DNA of 14,058 bases from Burkholderiaceae bacterium (GCA_947374315.1 CANCBK010000043.1:1-14058), one strand, 5' to 3'. Positions 7,733 through 13,982 are shown, counted from the first letter of the stretch. Made by a program: numbers and translations. Notes: a model not told the origin generated them from the letters alone.

Positions 7733-8260
7733 GTGAACCGCAGACAGTGGATTAGCATCGTCGGAATTAGCCTGTTGGCACTCCTTGCAGGGGTCGTCAC
7801 TTCACAGTGGATTTACAAAACAGATTTAGCAAGCGATCCTGCCATCAAGGCCTTTTTTGCCAACCCATGGCAAACACCCAATGGAAAATTAGTTAATACC
7901 GAAGAATGGCGTGGAAAAGTGCTCGTTGTGAACTTTTGGGCCTCCTGGTGCCCTCCATGCGTAGAAGAAATGCCAGCCCTGGACAAATTACAGCGAGAGT
8001 TTGCATCTCAAAATGTGTTATTTGTCGGTATCGGTATTGATTCACCCTCTAATATTCGTGAATTCCTTGCAAAAACCCCAGTTTCTTACCCAATCGTTAT
8101 TGGCGGCTTGGAGGGTAGCAACCTATCTAAGCAAATGGGAAATTCTCAAGGGGCACTTCCATACACCATCGTTATCAATGCCCAAGGTAAAGCAACCAGC
8201 AGTAAATTAGGGAAAATAAGCGAAGAAGAGCTCAGAAAGGCTATTAAAGCAGATTTATAG
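7733..8260 (+). CDS. TlpA-family thioredoxin-like membrane-anchored disulfide oxidoreductase
   Basis: This is a predicted periplasmic thiol-disulfide protein anchored by, or exported through, an N-terminal hydrophobic segment. The 175-aa product starts at a GTG with a strong AAGGAG 5 nt upstream. Residues 7-25 form a signal or membrane segment after a basic MNRRQ start, and no lipobox cysteine is visible. The thioredoxin fold covers about 45-175. It has the active site FWASWCPPCVEEMPAL with C73 and C76 (WCPPC is typical of TlpA/ResA/CcmG reductases), GIGID at about 99-103, and the cis-proline loop ALPYT with P143. Likely partners are apo-cytochrome c or copper-delivery proteins, but none are encoded here. 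It is monocistronic or nearly so, divergent from mpl. Confidence 0.9.
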   Translation: MNRRQWISIVGISLLALLAGVVTSQWIYKTDLASDPAIKAFFANPWQTPNGKLVNTEEWRGKVLVVNFWASWCPPCVEEMPALDKLQREFASQNVLFVGIGIDSPSNIREFLAKTPVSYPIVIGGLEGSNLSKQMGNSQGALPYTIVINAQGKATSSKLGKISEEELRKAIKADL

Positions 8261-8509
8261 GCTATTTTGCTGAATTTTATTAGATACTCAGCGAACAAAA
8301 ATCTCCAGATATTCGGATAGATTAAGCGATATCCGCTCTTAAAATCCTAAAAAATGACGGATTTACTGGCCATCTTTCGGTCTTGCTCAAAGATTCTGGG
8401 GTTATACTTTCCTCGTGCTTAGTGAAGAAATGCTTTCATAAAGTAAGCAGTTTTAGAGAGAAGCTTTATTAACTTAATTAAACCTAACTGCCTCTAAAAA
8501 TATCGATCT
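8261..8509 (+). promoter_or_regulatory. 249-bp intergenic region with candidate promoter for the aroQ-acc unit
   Basis: This A+T-rich stretch separates the TlpA-like gene from aroQ and holds no supportable gene. The best promoter candidate is TATACT at 8403-8408, with TTGCTC at 8383-8388 as a poorly spaced -35 (14 nt). Transcription would start near 8415 and leave a leader of about 95 nt. Upstream, CGGATA (8314-8319) and TATCCG (8330-8335) make a weak 6-bp hairpin without a T-run, so it is not a convincing terminator. No Shine-Dalgarno sequence is seen immediately before the aroQ ATG. Confidence 0.4.
8447..8499 (+). other. Candidate structured leader of aroQ with two mutually exclusive stems
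   Basis: TTTTAGAG (8451-8458) is perfectly complementary to CTCTAAAA (8492-8499). GCAGTT (8447-8452) is complementary to AACTGC (8486-8491). The 5' arms overlap by two bases (8451-8452) and the two stems cannot nest, so they compete. The outer 3' arm ends 10 nt before the aroQ start codon. A third small hairpin, GCTTA (8417-8421) with TAAGC (8444-8448), competes with the second. No known riboswitch class is recognised. Confidence 0.3.
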
Positions 8510-8959
8510 ATGTCGAAAAATACTTCAATTCTCGTAATTCAAGGTCCAAACCTCAATTTGCTAGGAACCCGTGAACCAGAGGTTTATGGCAAAACTACAC
8601 TTGAAGACATTCATACAAAGCTTGGCACAATTGCCAAGTCACATTCCGTCGATTTATCCACCTTTCAAAGCAATCATGAAGGCGAGTTGATTGATCGAAT
8701 TCAAAAGGCAAAACAAGATGGGGTCGACTTCATCATCATCAATCCCGGCGCCTTTACTCACACTAGCGTTGCCTTGCGCGATGCCCTGGCGGGAGTTGCC
8801 ATCCCTTTTACTGAAGTACACCTGTCGAATATTCATCAACGTGAAGAATTCCGTAAGCACTCCTACTTATCCGATATCGCCACTGGCATTATTTGCGGCT
8901 TAGGCGCTATTGGTTACGAATTAGCCCTACAAGCAGCAATTGCACGTTTGCAAAAATAA
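8510..8959 (+). CDS. aroQ: Type II 3-dehydroquinate dehydratase
   Basis: AroQ dehydrates 3-dehydroquinate to 3-dehydroshikimate, the shikimate-pathway step just before AroE, as a cytoplasmic dodecamer of flavodoxin-like subunits. The 149-aa length is typical. Motifs are [18 protein letters not shown] at 10-27 (flexible lid with R21, catalytic Y27), SNHEGELID at 54-62, [17 protein letters not shown] at 77-93 with N79, and [17 protein letters not shown] at 102-118 with H104 and R115. The start ATG follows an A+T-rich leader without a clear Shine-Dalgarno sequence. It is the first gene of the plus-strand cluster and lies 36 nt upstream of accB. Confidence 0.96.
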   Translation: MSKNTSILVIQGPNLNLLGTREPEVYGKTTLEDIHTKLGTIAKSHSVDLSTFQSNHEGELIDRIQKAKQDGVDFIIINPGAFTHTSVALRDALAGVAIPFTEVHLSNIHQREEFRKHSYLSDIATGIICGLGAIGYELALQAAIARLQK

Positions 8960-8979
8960 AGATTAATTAAGAATTACAA

Positions 8980-8994
8980 GAAAGGAAGCCTTTC
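8980..8994 (+). promoter_or_regulatory. Hairpin containing the accB ribosome-binding site
   Basis: GAAAGG (8980-8985), a 3-nt loop AAG, and CCTTTC (8989-8994) form a perfect 6-bp stem-loop ending one base before the accB ATG at 8996. The Shine-Dalgarno core AAGGA (8982-8986) lies in the 5' arm and loop. When folded, the site would be at least partly hidden. The stem is short, so the effect would be modest. Confidence 0.45.
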
Positions 8995-8995
8995 C

Positions 8996-9457
8996 ATGGA
9001 TCTGAGAAAACTTAAAACCCTCATTGACCTTGTTTCTGAATCAGGGATATCTGAATTAGAAGTAAACGAAGGTGAAGACCGCGTTCGCATTGTGAATGCT
9101 GGAACTTCAGCTCACGCTGGCCAAGTGGTTTACGCTAACCCAGCGCCCATTCAGGCTATGCAAGCGGCTCCTGTAGTCGCAGCGCCAACTGCTGCTGTAA
9201 CTGAAGAAGCGCCTGCAGAAACTGGTTTTGTAGCTCGCTCGCCAATGGTGGGCACCTTCTATCGCGCTCCAAATCCCGAATCACCGAACTTTGTCAACAT
9301 TGGTGACACTGTCAAAGTTGGTCAAACACTATGCATCATTGAGGCAATGAAGCTTCTCAATGAGATCGAATCTGAGCAAGCTGGGGTAGTGAAGCAAATT
9401 CTGTGTGAAAACGGTCAAGGCGTTGAATTTGACCAGCCACTATTCATCATCGCTTAA
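8996..9457 (+). CDS. accB: Biotin carboxyl carrier protein of acetyl-CoA carboxylase
   Basis: AccB carries the biotin that shuttles CO2 from AccC to the carboxyltransferase AccAD, making malonyl-CoA for fatty-acid synthesis. The 153-aa protein has an N-terminal helical/acidic region (1-35), an Ala/Pro-rich flexible linker (about 49-76), and a C-terminal biotinyl domain (about 77-153). EAMKLLNEIE at 116-125 holds the biotinylated lysine K119. The FYRAPNPESPNFV segment at 88-100 includes the protruding 'thumb' typical of bacterial AccB. The length is standard. The start lies directly after a small hairpin that includes its Shine-Dalgarno sequence, which suggests translational tuning. accC follows after 51 nt. 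Confidence 0.97.
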   Translation: MDLRKLKTLIDLVSESGISELEVNEGEDRVRIVNAGTSAHAGQVVYANPAPIQAMQAAPVVAAPTAAVTEEAPAETGFVARSPMVGTFYRAPNPESPNFVNIGDTVKVGQTLCIIEAMKLLNEIESEQAGVVKQILCENGQGVEFDQPLFIIA

Positions 9458-9508
9458 TTGATCTTCCTAGATCCATTTCAATCCATCGTTATTTAACTCA
9501 GAGCCGAC

Positions 9509-10873
9509 ATGTTCGATAAGATTCTGATTGCCAATCGCGGAGAAATTGCTCTCCGCATCCAACGCGCATGTCGCGAGTTGGGAATTAAAACTGTGGTGGT
9601 GTTCTCAACCGCAGACAAAGAAGCCAAATACGTGAAACTTGCAGATGAAGCTGTTTGCATTGGACCTGCCCCTTCACCACTCAGCTATCTCAATATGCCT
9701 GCCATTATTTCGGCAGCAGAAGTTACGGATGCTGAGGCGATTCACCCGGGATATGGCTTTCTCTCCGAGAATGCGGACTTTGCTGAGCGTGTAGAAAAAT
9801 CGGGGTTTGCATTTATCGGCCCTACTGCAGCATCTATTCGACTAATGGGCGATAAAGTTTCCGCGAAACGCGCCATGATTAAAGCAGGCGTTCCTTGCGT
9901 TCCAGGGTCCGAAGGTGCACTGTCAGACAACCCTAAAGAAATTATTGCCACAGCAAAAAGCGTTGGCTACCCAGTAATCATTAAGGCGGCTGGTGGTGGT
10001 GGTGGTCGTGGCATGCGCGTGGTCCATACAGAGGCGGCACTTCTCAATGCAGTCAATATGACTAAGGAAGAAGCGGGTCGCGCATTTGGCAACCCAGAAG
10101 TCTATATGGAGAAGTTTCTGGAGAAACCTCGCCACGTCGAGATTCAGATTCTGGCTGATACCCACGGTAATGCCATTTGGTTAGGTGAGCGCGATTGCTC
10201 TATGCAACGTCGTCACCAAAAAGTCATCGAGGAAGCCCCTGCCCCCGGAATTGATCGCCGTTTGATTGCCAAGATTGGTGAACGCTGCGCTGAAGCCTGC
10301 AGAAAAATTGGCTACCGTGGTGCCGGCACCTTTGAATTCCTATACGAAGATGGCGAATTTTTCTTTATTGAGATGAATACCCGTGTTCAAGTAGAGCATC
10401 CCGTCACCGAGATGATTACCGGTGTCGATATTGTGCAAGAACAAATTCGCATTGCTGCCGGCCTGAAGCTGGGCTATCGCCAGAAAGACATCGTTTTCCG
10501 TGGCCACGCCATTGAATGCCGTCTGAATGCGGAAGATCCATTCAAATTTACCCCAAGTCCTGGGCGTATTGGTTCATTCCATATGCCAGGAGGCCCTGGT
10601 ATTCGCGTCGATTCACATGCGTATAGCGGTTATGTAGTTCCATCCAATTACGATTCCATGATCGGTAAGTTGATTTCTTACGGTAATACTCGCGAACAAG
10701 CGATTCGCCGCATGCAGATTGCGCTTTCCGAAATGGTGATTGATGGCATTACGACCAATGTACCCCTCCATCGCGAATTAATGCTTGATCCAAACTTCAT
10801 TGAAGGTGGAACTAGCATTCATTACCTTGAACATCGACTCGAAGAGCAAGCTGCCAGTCGTGGCAAGCCTTAA
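9509..10873 (+). CDS. accC: Biotin carboxylase subunit of acetyl-CoA carboxylase
   Basis: AccC uses ATP and bicarbonate to carboxylate the biotin on AccB. The 454-aa ATP-grasp enzyme aligns with E. coli AccC residue for residue through the active site. It has the N-terminal [14 protein letters not shown] (4-17), K116, K159 and the Gly-rich loop AGGGGGRGM (161-169), H209, K238, E276, E288, N290, R292 and E296 in [14 protein letters not shown]. The full N-terminal, ATP-grasp and C-terminal lobes are present, with no truncation. It sits between accB and prmA in an arrangement common in Burkholderiales. accA and accD are not in the window. Confidence 0.97.
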   Translation: MFDKILIANRGEIALRIQRACRELGIKTVVVFSTADKEAKYVKLADEAVCIGPAPSPLSYLNMPAIISAAEVTDAEAIHPGYGFLSENADFAERVEKSGFAFIGPTAASIRLMGDKVSAKRAMIKAGVPCVPGSEGALSDNPKEIIATAKSVGYPVIIKAAGGGGGRGMRVVHTEAALLNAVNMTKEEAGRAFGNPEVYMEKFLEKPRHVEIQILADTHGNAIWLGERDCSMQRRHQKVIEEAPAPGIDRRLIAKIGERCAEACRKIGYRGAGTFEFLYEDGEFFFIEMNTRVQVEHPVTEMITGVDIVQEQIRIAAGLKLGYRQKDIVFRGHAIECRLNAEDPFKFTPSPGRIGSFHMPGGPGIRVDSHAYSGYVVPSNYDSMIGKLISYGNTREQAIRRMQIALSEMVIDGITTNVPLHRELMLDPNFIEGGTSIHYLEHRLEEQAASRGKP

Positions 10874-10915
10874 CTTAACGTAACTTCAGGCCCTTGAAAT
10901 AGATGTGGAATATAT

Positions 10916-12445
10916 ATGTCCTATCGTGAACTCGTTTTCACAGTCCCAGCAGAGATCGCGGAGCCTTTGGGTGATGCCTTGCTCGAGGTGGGCGCACTTT
11001 CTGTCACGGTTGAAGATGATGCCGCTGGTGGTTACGATGAAAACCCGCTATATGGCGAGCCTGGCCTTTCGCCAGAAGTTCAAGCCTGGGACCGCTCTTC
11101 CGTAACTGCGCTATTTAATCCAGAGATGGATGATTCCGATGCCATCAATTTCATCCCTGAATTACTGGCATCCCTTAAGGAGCTAGGATTTAATCTACCG
11201 GTACCCGAGCAAAAGATTGTTGAAGAACAAGACTGGGTTCGCTTAACGCAAAGTCAATTTGCCCCGATTCAGATTGGTGAGCGTATTTGGGTAGTGCCCT
11301 CTTGGCATGAAGCACCAACTGACCCTAAGGCTATTTGTTTGGCAGTAGATCCTGGTTTGGCTTTTGGTACCGGCAGCCATCCCACGACCCATCTTTGTTT
11401 GCTTTGGCTTGAACAAAACACTCAACTCCAGAATCAAAGCTTGTTGGATTACGGTTGCGGGTCCGGAATTCTGGCGATTGCCGCTGCAAAACTGGGGTGC
11501 AATCCTGTGGTTGGCACTGATATTGACCCCCAAGCAATGGTGGCTGCACGCAGCAATGCGGAAATCAATCACACAGTCATTCAATTTGTATTGCCCAACG
11601 AAAACGCAGTCGAGCTAGCGGCAGAAACCAAGTACGACATCGTCATGGCTAATATTTTGGCTAATCCATTGCAAGTTCTTGCTCCGGCATTGGTCAATAA
11701 GATGCGTCCAGGCGGAAGAATTGTTTTATCCGGCGTGCTGGCTCGCCAAGCCGATGAGGTGATTGCGACCTATAGCCAATGGCTAAGCCTTTCTGTTTGG
11801 AAGGAAAGCGAAGGCTGGGTTTGTTTGCACGGCACCCTGCCAATTGGCAAAGATCAGGAAGATGACATTGCGTTAACAGCGCCGGCTCAAAAAAAAAGTC
11901 TTAAATTAATCCTTCTCAGCCTTTTTTTCTTATTGCTCATCATTTTTGGTGAGCACCTCTCCAGAAATTCTCTACTACCAACACTAGCAACGCGAGTTGA
12001 TGGCAGCTCCCCCGCCATTGCAACAGGCGCTTTTTCTCTTTTGCAGAAGTTGGATGAACAATTGTGCCGCGCACTAGGGTGCGTAAATCGCCCCGTAAGC
12101 GATTTTTCCGCTTGGAAAATAACTTCGGTCGCCCTCTCTCCAGAAAATGCGCGAGATGGCCTTAAAAACGCTTTAAATCAATCTGCGCTACAAGTGGAAA
12201 TACAAAATCGACTTGCGCTCCCTGTTTTATTCCCTAATTTAGAAATTTCTCTCACAGATGCAGAAGAATTAGAGATCAAATCCATTCAGTTTTCTCCGCA
12301 AGAGTGGTTGCCAAGTGATTGGCAAGAATCACATCCTCAGTTTTACCGGCAAGGTGCGCCCTCTGGTGAAATTTTTCACTCTGAACTTCCGATTTCACTT
12401 CCGCAAAATGCTGCAGGCTATCGCGTCAGAATTTTTTACCCTTAA
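10916..12445 (+). CDS. prmA: Fusion: ribosomal protein L11 methyltransferase (PrmA) + membrane segment + DUF3426 domain
   Basis: The 509-aa product joins two proteins usually encoded separately. Residues 1-307 are a complete PrmA, which methylates ribosomal protein L11 with S-adenosylmethionine. It shows AFGTGSHPTT at 149-158, the SAM-binding LLDYGCGSGILAIAA at 176-190, and MANILANPL at 244-252. After a short linker (308-328) comes a membrane helix (about 329-346), then a DUF3426 domain to the end with its usual NRLALPVLFPNLEISLTD core (431-448), a PQEWLP stretch and the terminal AGYRVRIFYP. DUF3426 proteins normally begin with an MJ0042-type CXXC zinc ribbon; none is present here. The linker is encoded across an A9 run (11889-11897), after which both other frames stop within four codons. 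Spacing after accC is 42 nt. The domain calls are sure; that the fusion is the main product is less sure. Confidence 0.9.
   Translation: MSYRELVFTVPAEIAEPLGDALLEVGALSVTVEDDAAGGYDENPLYGEPGLSPEVQAWDRSSVTALFNPEMDDSDAINFIPELLASLKELGFNLPVPEQKIVEEQDWVRLTQSQFAPIQIGERIWVVPSWHEAPTDPKAICLAVDPGLAFGTGSHPTTHLCLLWLEQNTQLQNQSLLDYGCGSGILAIAAAKLGCNPVVGTDIDPQAMVAARSNAEINHTVIQFVLPNENAVELAAETKYDIVMANILANPLQVLAPALVNKMRPGGRIVLSGVLARQADEVIATYSQWLSLSVWKESEGWVCLHGTLPIGKDQEDDIALTAPAQKKSLKLILLSLFFLLLIIFGEHLSRNSLLPTLATRVDGSSPAIATGAFSLLQKLDEQLCRALGCVNRPVSDFSAWKITSVALSPENARDGLKNALNQSALQVEIQNRLALPVLFPNLEISLTDAEELEIKSIQFSPQEWLPSDWQESHPQFYRQGAPSGEIFHSELPISLPQNAAGYRVRIFYP
11889..11897 (+). other. A9 run in the prmA::DUF3426 linker (possible slippage site)
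   Basis: The run is read as CAA AAA AAA AGT in the fusion frame (residues 325-328, QKKS). One extra A, or a -1 ribosomal shift on A AAA AAA, leads to TAA at 11902-11904. One A fewer leads to TAA at 11907-11909. Either slip therefore releases a roughly 330-aa PrmA lacking the membrane helix and DUF3426. A9 is within the length at which bacterial RNA polymerase is known to slip; use here is inferred. Confidence 0.45.
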
Positions 12446-12450
12446 ATCCA

Positions 12451-12472
12451 ATTGCAAATCCATTGCAAATCT
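12451..12472 (+). repeat. Tandem 11-nt direct repeat between prmA::DUF3426 and the kinase gene
   Basis: ATTGCAAATCC (12451-12461) is followed directly by ATTGCAAATCT (12462-12472), with 10 of 11 bases identical. It lies 5 nt after the fusion-gene stop in the 62-nt gap before the kinase. The spacing of one helical turn could suit a DNA-binding protein, but a simple duplication is as likely. Confidence 0.5.
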
Positions 12473-12507
12473 CACTTCAATCGATTTTTATTAGAAAGTA
12501 ATTAACT

Positions 12508-13467
12508 ATGTCTAGCCTGATCTGCGGCTCTATCGCCTACGACACCATCATGAACTTTGAAGGCAAATTTGCCGATCAAATCCTGCCAGAACAGATTCAT
12601 ATTCTCAATGTCGCCTTTTTAGTGCCGACCATGCGCCGTGAATTCGGTGGATGCGCTGGCAATATTGCTTACAACTTGAGCCTTCTTGGTGGTGACCCGA
12701 TCATTATGGCAACAGTGGGTGGCGATGCCGCCCCCTACCTTAATCGACTACAGCAACTCAAGATTGACGCCACCCATATTCGTCAAATTGAGCAGGCGTT
12801 CACTGCTCAAGCAATGATCACCACCGATCAAGCCAACAATCAGATTACCGCCTTTCACCCTGGTGCCATGGGTGAATCTCACCTAAATCAAGTTTCTGCC
12901 GTGATTGCAGAACGCAGTAACAATGCGAAGGGCTCAGCTAAATTTGGGATTGTTGCCCCCGATGGCCGCCAAGGAATGTGGGAGCACTGCCATCAGCTAG
13001 CTGAAGCAGGCATTCCATTTGTATTTGATCCAGGCCAAGGTTTGCCAATGTTTAACGGTCCAGAACTGTTAGAACTTGTAGACATTGCAAGCTACCTCGC
13101 CGTAAATGACTACGAGGGCGAAATGCTTTCTCAGAGAACTGGCTTGAGCCTCGCTAAAGTTGCAGAAAGAGTCAAAGCGCTGATCGTAACTAAGGGTGCT
13201 GAAGGTGCAGATATTTACTTTGAGGGCAAATGCATTGCTATTCCACCAGTACCGGCAGCGAAAGTTGTCGATCCAACCGGTTGCGGCGATGCATTTCGCG
13301 GTGGATTGTTGTTTGGATTGGAAAATGGCATGGACTGGGAAACGACCGGTCGACTAGCCAGCTTGATGGGTTCGATCAAAATTACCCACCAGGGACCACA
13401 AAATCACCAAATGAGCAAAGATGAAATTGCCGCCCAATTCAAAACCGCGTTTGGATTTGCACTCTAA
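12508..13467 (+). CDS. PfkB/ribokinase-family kinase (carbohydrate or adenosine kinase)
   Basis: This is a predicted cytoplasmic ATP-dependent kinase of small sugars or nucleosides. The 319-aa protein has the family's N-terminal CGSIAYDTI opening (6-14), the first PfkB signature around REFGGCAGNIAYNLSLLGG (44-62), and the second signature VVDPTGCGDAFRGG (253-266), in which D261 is the expected catalytic base and GCGD forms the anion hole. ALIVTKGAEGA (224-234) matches the ATP-binding strand and loop. The YDTI opening is shared with bacterial adenosine-kinase-like members, but specificity cannot be assigned from sequence alone. It follows the prmA fusion by 62 nt and ends before a strong hairpin terminator. 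The start ATG at 12508 has only a weak AGAAAG upstream. Confidence 0.9.
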   Translation: MSSLICGSIAYDTIMNFEGKFADQILPEQIHILNVAFLVPTMRREFGGCAGNIAYNLSLLGGDPIIMATVGGDAAPYLNRLQQLKIDATHIRQIEQAFTAQAMITTDQANNQITAFHPGAMGESHLNQVSAVIAERSNNAKGSAKFGIVAPDGRQGMWEHCHQLAEAGIPFVFDPGQGLPMFNGPELLELVDIASYLAVNDYEGEMLSQRTGLSLAKVAERVKALIVTKGAEGADIYFEGKCIAIPPVPAAKVVDPTGCGDAFRGGLLFGLENGMDWETTGRLASLMGSIKITHQGPQNHQMSKDEIAAQFKTAFGFAL

Positions 13468-13490
13468 AGGCAACGCATTACTAAAATAGC

Positions 13491-13522
13491 AATAAAAAAG
13501 GGATCTCGCGAGAGATCCCTTT
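13491..13522. terminator. Intrinsic terminator between the convergent kinase and H1-like genes
   Basis: AAAGGGATCTC (13497-13507) and GAGATCCCTTT (13512-13522) form a perfect 11-bp stem closed by a GCGA tetraloop (GNRA type). On the minus strand the stem is followed by a run of six Ts (complement of 13494-13499) and then ATT, a classic intrinsic terminator for the H1-like gene. On the plus strand only three Ts are present, so it is weaker for the kinase. It probably works in both directions. Confidence 0.85.
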
Positions 13523-13548
13523 GAACTTCACCCGCCTACAAGCAGAAC

Positions 13549-13838
13549 TTATGGGCGTGTGCCAGTTGGGAAGGGCCAAGCAGCAGCTGGATTCAACGTT
13601 GTTGAAACAGCAACTTTTTTAGCCGCGGGCTTTTTTACAGCTGGGCCCGCTTTCTTCGCAGCAGGCTTACTTACTTTTTTTTTGCAACAGCTTTTTTAGC
13701 TACTTTTTTAGCAGCAGGCTTCTTAGCAGCTACTTTTTTAGCAACTTTCTTAGCAGCAGGCTTCTTAGCAACAGCTTTTTTAGCTACTTTTTTAGCAGCA
13801 GGCTTCTTTGCAGCAACTTTCTTCTTGGCGATTGCCAT
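13549..13838 (-). CDS. Histone H1-like Lys/Ala/Pro-rich DNA-binding protein, reading frame interrupted at an A9 run
   Basis: This is a predicted nucleoid-associated protein of the bacterial histone H1-like type. The ATG at 13838 has AAGGAG 7 nt upstream. The uninterrupted frame encodes 55 residues, almost all Lys, Ala, Val and Pro, and stops at TAA 13673-13671 just after a nine-A run. Shifting to the -1 frame at that run (one extra A) opens 41 more codons to TAA 13551-13549, giving a 97-aa protein. The added part continues the SKPAAKKAGPAVKKPAAKK pattern and ends TTLNPAAAWPFPTGTRP, the kind of tail known from Burkholderiales H1-like proteins. The maintained coding pattern in the shifted frame argues against old decay. 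Possible explanations are transcriptional slippage, a sequencing miscall of the run, or a recent mutation. A terminator follows directly. Confidence 0.8.
13675..13683 (-). other. A9 run and in-frame stop interrupting the H1-like gene
   Basis: On the minus strand GC is followed by nine As, then GTAAGTAAGCC. The start frame reads GCA AAA AAA AAG TAA and stops. With ten As the frame reads GCA AAA AAA AAA GTA AGT AAG CCT and continues to the conserved C-terminus. The other homopolymers in this gene are six As long. Confidence 0.6.
13683..13808 (-). repeat. Three 42-nt tandem repeats in the H1-like gene
   Basis: Three consecutive 14-codon units encode KKPAAKKVAKKAVA, KKPAAKKVAKKVAA and KKPAAKKVAKKAVA (13808-13767, 13766-13725, 13724-13683, read on the minus strand). 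Units 1 and 3 differ at one base only, at the last position. Such near-identical repeats can expand or contract by recombination or replication slippage and would change the number of DNA-binding units. Confidence 0.85.
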
Positions 13839-13982
13839 AGTAATGCTCCTTCACGTGAGGATTAATACAAACTACCGATTAAGAAGACCCGACCATTCAT
13901 TTCCGCCTGATCTTGCGACCTTTTGGAGTTGACGAGCGAGCCATTCATCGGCGCGCGGCTTGATGCTAGGTGCTGCACGCTA
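13839..13982. promoter_or_regulatory. Divergent region upstream of the H1-like gene
   Basis: On the minus strand this carries the AAGGAG of the H1-like gene and, just before it, the 8-bp palindrome TCACGTGA (about 13851-13858). A TATTAAT sequence on the minus strand is a possible -10 with no clear -35. On the plus strand the stretch 13911-13982 is open in the frame of the right-edge gene, but no better start than the ATG at 13983 is seen. No RNA gene is recognised. Confidence 0.3.

Noticed and set aside
8314..8335. CGGATA/TATCCG hairpin after the TlpA-like gene as an intrinsic terminator
   Set aside because: The stem is only 6 bp with a 10-nt loop and is not followed by a T-run.
8415..8441. 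Possible 8-codon leader peptide (GTG start) upstream of aroQ
   Set aside because: It has no Shine-Dalgarno sequence, begins about where transcription is predicted to start, and shows no run of regulatory amino-acid codons such as Phe, Tyr or Trp, so attenuation is not supported.
10000..10018. GGT repeat in accC as a microsatellite
   Set aside because: It encodes the conserved glycine-rich ATP-binding loop of biotin carboxylase and needs no other explanation.
11243..11584. 113-codon minus-strand open frame inside prmA
   Set aside because: It is antisense to the SAM-binding core of PrmA, and its composition is explained by the sense codons.
13683..13808. 42-nt repeats considered as a CRISPR array
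   Set aside because: The units are contiguous without spacers and encode an in-frame Lys/Ala/Pro repeat.
13671..13838. H1-like gene treated as a plain decayed pseudogene
   Set aside because: The shifted frame keeps its codon pattern and a family-typical C-terminus up to a stop directly before a terminator, so it is either functional through slippage, a miscalled sequence or a very recent mutant.
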